This document shows positions 60,145 to 64,000 of a stretch of 64,000 nucleotides of DNA, piece after piece. The stretch is from Aquilaria yunnanensis. Its lineage: Eukaryota > Streptophyta > Magnoliopsida > Malvales > Thymelaeaceae. The number at the start of each line of letters is the position of its first letter. Within the stretch, counting starts at the first letter, position 1. Position numbers and translations under genes: made by a program. The stretch spans positions 55,178,501-55,242,500 of the forward strand of contig CM077596.1 in the NCBI GenBank assembly GCA_039654915.1. Direction: 5' to 3'. The notes under the pieces were generated by a model. It was not told where the DNA came from. It did not search any database and saw only the letters and a program-made list of their open reading frames with translations.

Positions 60145-61398
60145 CGTTTGTGCTTCTGCGACAGTGACGGGAGTCTGAGGGACCGACGACCACCGCAACG
60201 GAGGGGAGCGTCTGAGAGACGGACGAGACCAAGGTTTGTGCGTCTGCGAGAGTGAGCCCCTGGCGCACCGCTCCACAGACTCTACCGTCGCCGACAGGCC
60301 AACTTCATCTCCTGAAAGGAGCTCCGCCACCTCTCTGAAGGCTAGTTCTTTCTCTATTTTTCATTTTAACTTTGGTTAGGTTTAGTGTAATCGATTTGCA
60401 TTTGGGCAATTTGAAGATACTGAGAGTGAATTGTGTGAAAATTAAAATGGCTATAGTTCCAATTGAAAATTTGTGCTGCTGCAATGTTTGTTTTGTTTTC
60501 ATCTATTGCTTTTGTAGCTCCCATTGAAAACGGAAACCCCTTTTTTGTTCTTCCCTTGACTGGAGTGATTTAATCCAAAGTAAAAGGGATCTGAGAAGAC
60601 ATAGGTTTGTGGCTATTTGAATAATCTGTAATCTTACACCAATTTGCTAACTAATTGGTGAAAGCACCTACGCAATATATAGCACCTGGAAAAGAATGTA
60701 GACTAATAAAATAGATAGAATATATTTTGAAAGGAATCATGTTTTCAGGGGTGGCTGCATTAAACAGAAATAATAGAAATGCAGTTGATAGGGAAATACG
60801 AGGAAAAATGGTACTAAGAAATTGAAGGAAAACTAAAGGAAACAAAAGCAGAAACAGAAAGGAATGAAGGTCTCATACTCAACAGCGGTATAGGATAGAA
60901 TATGGATGTGAGTTATTCTAGTGTTTATGGTGATTGTCAACTTTGTATTATGGTTAAAGACTGCTAGAGTCATAAGAATTGAAGGGAAATTAAAGAAAAC
61001 AGAAACAGAATGGAACGAAGTTCTCATGCTTAATGGCACCTCTGTATGACACCTGCACCTAGAATGTCAGCATGAGAGTTTCATGCTTGTTTGTTCAATC
61101 TATTTCAATATAGATATGTTGAAGTTGATGGTTAATGTGTTGGTATGTTCTATGTGCTACATAAGACCTTATAAATTGAATCTTATGACTTTTAATATGT
61201 TGGTATATCATATGTGTTGGGGAGTCCCCCTCCCCCCCCCCTGATTGGGATCTGCTCCTGGGCAAGGCCCCTGCTTGGTGAGCTCTTACTTGTTGAGTTT
61301 CAACCTCTTAAATTTAATTAAACATGAATATCGGTTTTTTCTGATTCTTCTCTTTGGATTTGGGTGGCTGAATTTTTAGGGTTAGGGATTTTGGCAAC
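60145..61398 (+). promoter_or_regulatory. Promoter and probable 5' leader (with intron) of the CWC21 gene
   Basis: 60145-60350 is GC-richer and gene-leader-like, starting directly at the MULE target duplication. An acceptor-like 'tttttag' ends at 61379, 19 bp before the ATG, and a possible donor 'tag|gtttag' lies near 60380, so a leader intron of about 1 kb is plausible. This is inferred from composition and signals only. 61225-61240 holds a poly-C run. Confidence 0.4.
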
Positions 61399-62435
61399 AT
61401 GTACGACGGGATTGGTTTGCATACCCCTCAGGCCACCGGGACTAATGGATACATTCAGACCAACAAGTTCTTCATCAAGCCCAAGACAAACAAGGTTGTC
61501 GAAACAACCAGAGATTTCGATCCTGATCAGGGCATCGCTGGCATCACCAGGAAGCCCAACAAGGACATCCTCGAGCACGACCGCAAGCGCCAGATCCAGC
61601 TGAAGTTGGTCACCCTTGAAGACAAGCTCTCTGAGCAGGGCTTTATGGATGATGAGATTGCGGAGAAGCTCCTCAAAACCAAGACGGCCCTGGAAACTGC
61701 TGCTGCTGCTGCTGCTGATGAGTTGTCTGAGCAACCCCTTGCTCCCACCAGCAATAAGTAATCCATCTTGTTTTCCTTTTTAAGTACTAGTACATGTTTT
61801 TGAAAGTTTTAAGATTGATTTCTGTACGATTCGTTGACGTTCTGTATTTTGAGATTGTAATGGACTTTTTTTTGTTCAGGATTTCTGATATGCAGACCCA
61901 CCAGGTGGCTGCCAGAAAGGAGAAGCAATTGGAGACCTTTAGAGCTGCTCTATGGATTGCATCTCCTGGTCAAGAAGAGCTGGTGGATCCGACTGCTGAT
62001 GGCCTTGTGCCAGGCAGCAGAAAGAATGATGATGGCAAGATGCTTGAGAAACGTGAACACTCTTTTCTGGATAGAGATGTTTCATGGAAGAAGAAAGCTG
62101 TTGAAGATGACAAGGAGTGTGTGGATGATCAGGGAAAAGATACTAAAGATGCCAAGAGTAAGAAAGATGGAAATCGGAATTCCAGACATCAGAAGGATCG
62201 AAGAGAAAGGGCCAAAGATGGAGCATATGATAGGGATCGACCGCTTCAGAAAAATGATAAGGAGCATCAACATGGAAGTAGAGCAAGAGGAGAAGAGAGG
62301 GTGAACTCCTCCAATGAGAGGGAGCGGAAATCAGAATATTACAAGAGAGGGAGAGCAAAGTATGATGATTCTTTTTCCGGTGACAGGAAATTCCGTAGCG
62401 ATGACAGGGATCGTGATGGAAGGGCTAGGCCATGA
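61399..62435 (+). CDS. CWC21: CWC21/SRRM2-type pre-mRNA splicing factor
   Basis: Two exons, 61399-61757 and 61880-62435, join in frame across a 122-bp GT-AG intron to give 304 aa. The start MYDGIGLHTPQATGTNGYIQ is the conserved N-terminus of the Cwc21/SRRM2 family, which in the yeast and human spliceosome contacts Prp8 near the catalytic centre. The cwf21 domain covers about residues 52-97 (RKPNKDILEHDRKRQIQLKL, then LEDKLSEQGFMDDEIAEKL). An Ala run (101-106) follows, then from about residue 160 a highly charged, disordered Lys/Arg/Asp/Ser-rich tail ending GRARP, typical of the plant form (Arabidopsis At3g49601-like). The protein should act in the nucleus. The reading frame is intact. A donor-like GTAAGT at 62467 in the 3' UTR hints at alternative 3' processing. 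Confidence 0.93.
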
Positions 62436-63877
62436 GGCATGCTACTCTTGTGTATCTGTTAATGTGGTAAGTAATTATGTTTCACGTTCCAACTTTTATG
62501 TAGTTCTCAATCTTTATGACGATAGTATGTTGAACACTTTGTGTTAGAATTGAAATGACTCCAATTTGGAGCTAATCTGGGATTAAATTTCTTGTTACAA
62601 AGGGAACAGATCTTGCCATATGTGATTCATGACAGGATCATTGCAAGTCCGACGTCTGATGCTGTAGAATGTTGAACCCAGTGCTTGTACGCTTCCAATA
62701 GTTGCTGCAGTCCATCCAGTGCATGGTTGAATGATGGAGTTATGGTAGGAGAACTGCACTTTGGAACAGCCTCAGTGAGTTGATACAAGAATGCCCAAAA
62801 GGTAAAGCTCTTGTCTGTCCAATAGGTGGGATATTACTGTGATATTGGCATAGTGAAAGCAAATAAGCCTTGCAAGTTACCATGTGAAAAAGCTTACACT
62901 CCAAAGTACAGTTTGGTTTCCTGAGTAAAAATAACTAGACAAACAGCAATCCAATCCTGTATGATTCAGAGATCTCATAAAGCAGCCTAAAGCCCACATT
63001 TACCTGAAAAAATGCTCATTTTTCTGTTCCAAGGCTTCTGAACCTTCAAGCCGTAACATGTCAGCAAGAAAGGTATGAAATGAGAAGAAAGACACCTTAC
63101 CTGCAGCGAACTGATCGATACCATTATAAATGTTATGCATCACAATAGCGAACTTCTTAAATTTGAGAAGAAAGGCAATTGATCTGCAGCGAACTGATCA
63201 ATTTGAGATGGAAAACTATCAATAGAGCCGAGCCGAGTCATAGCTGATTATGTTTGGCTTAAAATATTTATTGAATTTTGAAGCCAATGTTATTTGCTCT
63301 TTTTGTCTTCTGAGGCCGTCTAATGATTGGGAAATTATGAGGAATGCGGAAGAGAAGTTGGACAATTATTAAGAAAATAAAATGTCTAGGTATTAAAAAA
63401 ATCAATTCTTGTGTGTTTGTTAGGGTTCTGGTTGGGGAAGGACAAGATTGGTAGATTCGACGAGAAACAGAAGCGACGTACAGATGAATTTGTGCAAAAT
63501 ACCTGGTGTTAAAAGAAAAATCAAATGGAAAAACACTTAAAATTTGTACAAAATCTAATTAGTCCTCCTGTATGCAAAGTAGTGCCTAATCATGAAAAGA
63601 ATCAAGCGAAACATGCATATTATCTTCAGTTGGTTAATGAATAAATCGTGTGAAATTTATTTCCACCATTAATCAAAGCAATTGATGTGGCATATGATTC
63701 ATTGGAAACTAAAGAGAAGTCCTAATAACATCATATTAATGTTTATTTGTTTTATTTAGAATAAAATATACAATTATAGGGTTTTAAAGAGGCATTTGTA
63801 GTATAGGGAATATGAAAAATGTCTTATTTTTTTAGATCCGAAAGAGACTGAATCAAACATTTAATAACATTATTTAG
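62436..63877. other. 3' UTR of CWC21 and intergenic DNA
   Basis: The UTR end is not clear. 63090-63110 and 63180-63200 share 'ctgcagcgaactgatc', a short duplication. No further gene is recognised. Confidence 0.4.
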
Positions 63878-63965
63878 GATTGAGGGAGGGAGAGGGCTCT
63901 CGAACCTGGCTGTGACCAGGGCCAAATGTTCATTCAGCCAATTGACCTCAGCTTGCAAGACCAAA
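63878..63965 (-). mobile_element. tRNA-derived SINE head (candidate)
   Basis: On the minus strand, GGTTCGAGAGCCC (63906-63894) fits a Pol III B box, and TCAATTGGCTGAATGAAC about 30 nt upstream (near 63944-63927) fits an A-box region of plant SINEs. No full tRNA cloverleaf can be drawn. The 3' body and tail are short or missing. Confidence 0.45.
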
Positions 63966-64000
63966 TTATGTTAACCATACTGAAAATGTCTATTAATAAA

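Noticed and set aside
61364..61766. Other-frame and antisense open frames over CWC21 exon 1
   Set aside because: Shadows of the real exon, which has the conserved family N-terminus and cwf21 domain.

Overview
The window is plant nuclear DNA, most likely from a eudicot. It is AT-rich, the genes have short exons and GT-AG introns, and it carries Stowaway-type MITEs (CTCCCTCCGTCCCA ends), a CACTA element, an L1-type LINE and Ty1/copia and Ty3/gypsy LTR material. The species cannot be named from the sequence. I see no bacterial-type system (no CRISPR array, operon or origin) and no new gene system. The interest lies in how densely transposons are layered around three ordinary plant genes.

Three protein-coding genes look intact, all on the plus strand. 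(1) A three-finger CCCH zinc-finger protein (22926-25158, two exons, 358 aa) with a short upstream ORF in its leader. (2) PIGW/GWT1, the ER inositol acyltransferase of GPI-anchor synthesis (45709-52954, 16 exons by my splice reading, 488 aa); its intron 9 holds a 1.29-kb inverted-repeat element. (3) A CWC21/SRRM2-type spliceosomal protein (61399-62435, two exons, 304 aa).

Layout. 1-10.5 kb: two solo LTRs (2109-5508 and 6193-9969), each with a perfect 5-bp target duplication, the second inserted inside a MITE, plus a perfect 30-bp inverted repeat. 11.8-14.9 kb: a complete but dead BED-finger hAT transposon with a perfect 8-bp duplication. 15-19.2 kb: a B3-like gene fragment, a truncated LINE and the 3' end of a copia element. 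20.2-21.6 kb: a non-autonomous CACTA element with TAA duplications. 22.6-25.7 kb: the CCCH gene. 26-35 kb: small TIR elements, a tandem repeat of about 510 bp and a 1.5-kb inverted-repeat element. 35.5-39.3 kb: a decayed copia element with both LTRs, primer site and polypurine tract. 39.4-45.3 kb: repeats, a minisatellite and more MITEs. 45.7-53 kb: PIGW. 53.7-60.1 kb: a MULE-like element, a third solo LTR (54692-57239), nested MITEs and a second MULE-like element ending at the CWC21 leader. 63.9 kb: a SINE-like piece.

The three genes share no pathway (mRNA binding, GPI lipid assembly, splicing) and look like independent neighbours. Target duplications were found by reading both flanks of each element and are the strongest evidence offered for element boundaries. 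Exon coordinates come from reading frame and splice signals only.
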